In this document: positions 5,784 to 6,037 of the stretch, one piece after another | How positions within the stretch are numbered: position 1 is the first letter of the stretch | Layout of the letters: every line of letters begins with the position of its first letter | Assembly (NCBI GenBank): GCA_047516825.1 | Contig: JAKZUA010000231.1 | Location: forward strand, 1 to 6,037 | Reading direction: 5' to 3' | DNA: 6,037 nt | From: JADFQT01 sp047516825 | Lineage (GTDB): Bacteria; Chloroflexota; Dehalococcoidia; Lucifugimonadales; UBA3495 | Notes under the pieces: generated by a model | What the model saw: only the letters and a program-made list of their open reading frames with translations | The model's database searches: none | What the model was told of the DNA's origin: nothing | Program-made: the position numbers and the translations under genes

Positions 5784-6037
5784 ATGGGTATATTGATCGG
5801 TTTTCTGATTGCGGTTTCCTTCGCTGTCATTTGCGTTCTCATCGCCAACTCCAAGGGCAGAAACCTGTGGCTGTGGGGGATATTGGGATTCTTTTTCGGC
5901 TCTTCCGCACTTTTGGTGAAAGCTATGGGAAGGAGGCATCGGGGTAAGCTGTTCTCCATAGGACGATTTAGTTCTACGGGAGGACGTGATGGGAGGGGAG
6001 CCCTTGTGCCCGAGCCCAAAGGTGTGGCGGCTGGGGT
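5784..6037 (+). CDS. Small membrane protein with two helices, cut by the window edge
   Basis: An open frame from ATG 5784 runs past the window end with 84 complete codons visible. AGGAG (5773-5777) lies 6 bases before the ATG, a good ribosome binding site. Residues about 3-21 and 28-47 are two hydrophobic helices joined by a short cytoplasm-like loop ANSKGRN, with the pattern KGRNLWLWGILGFFFGSSALLV. This A-x2-KGR-x4-W-x2-LG-x2-FG arrangement occurs in many short bacterial inner-membrane proteins of unknown function. After the second helix the chain becomes Gly/Arg-rich and then Pro/Lys-containing, probably a soluble tail that continues outside the window. It may be cotranscribed with the DUF1801 gene 28 bases upstream. 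No function can be assigned. Confidence 0.7.
   Translation, partial: MGILIGFLIAVSFAVICVLIANSKGRNLWLWGILGFFFGSSALLVKAMGRRHRGKLFSIGRFSSTGGRDGRGALVPEPKGVAAG

Overview
The window looks like a GC-rich (about 60% by eye) environmental bacterial genome fragment carrying single-component catabolic and oxidative enzymes. It holds a BenD-like dihydrodiol dehydrogenase, a Rieske non-haem iron oxygenase, an EPHX1-type epoxide hydrolase and a carboxymuconolactone-decarboxylase-fold protein. Such mixtures are typical of uncultured soil and marine groups such as Chloroflexota or Tectomicrobia. That placement is a low-confidence impression, because no rRNA or tRNA marker is present.

Layout: 1-605 has no gene I can support; its first 125 bases are C-rich and the next 200 have visibly lower GC. 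A short-chain dehydrogenase closest to BenD lies at 606-1444 (+), split by a one-base frameshift near 798-820. The gap 1445-1714 contains a 46-bp near-perfect palindrome (1495-1540), then a 13-bp-arm inverted repeat (1632-1676) that abuts an extended -10 promoter element (1678-1686). The Rieske oxygenase alpha subunit follows (1715-3163, +). It converges on an epoxide hydrolase on the minus strand (3320-4477, TTG start). A divergent promoter region (4478-4629) with a good sigma70-like promoter and a triplicated 9-mer leads to a CMD/AhpD-fold gene (4630-5184, +). A DUF1801 protein (5306-5755, +) and a two-helix small membrane protein that runs off the window edge (5784 onwards, +) complete it.

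How the genes may work together (inference): a Rieske oxygenase dihydroxylates or demethylates a ring or alkyl substrate, and a BenD-type dehydrogenase classically re-aromatises cis-diol carboxylates. An epoxide hydrolase and a CMD-fold protein would deal with epoxide or ring-cleavage products. No ferredoxin, reductase or beta subunit is encoded here, so electrons must come from elsewhere. The two most notable molecular oddities are in enzyme active sites. The Rieske protein has Asn where the first iron-binding His of the DxxH(x4)H motif is expected, with a His displaced by one residue. The SDR has Thr in place of the catalytic Ser. I saw no defence system, CRISPR array, complete insertion sequence or other clearly novel multi-gene system.
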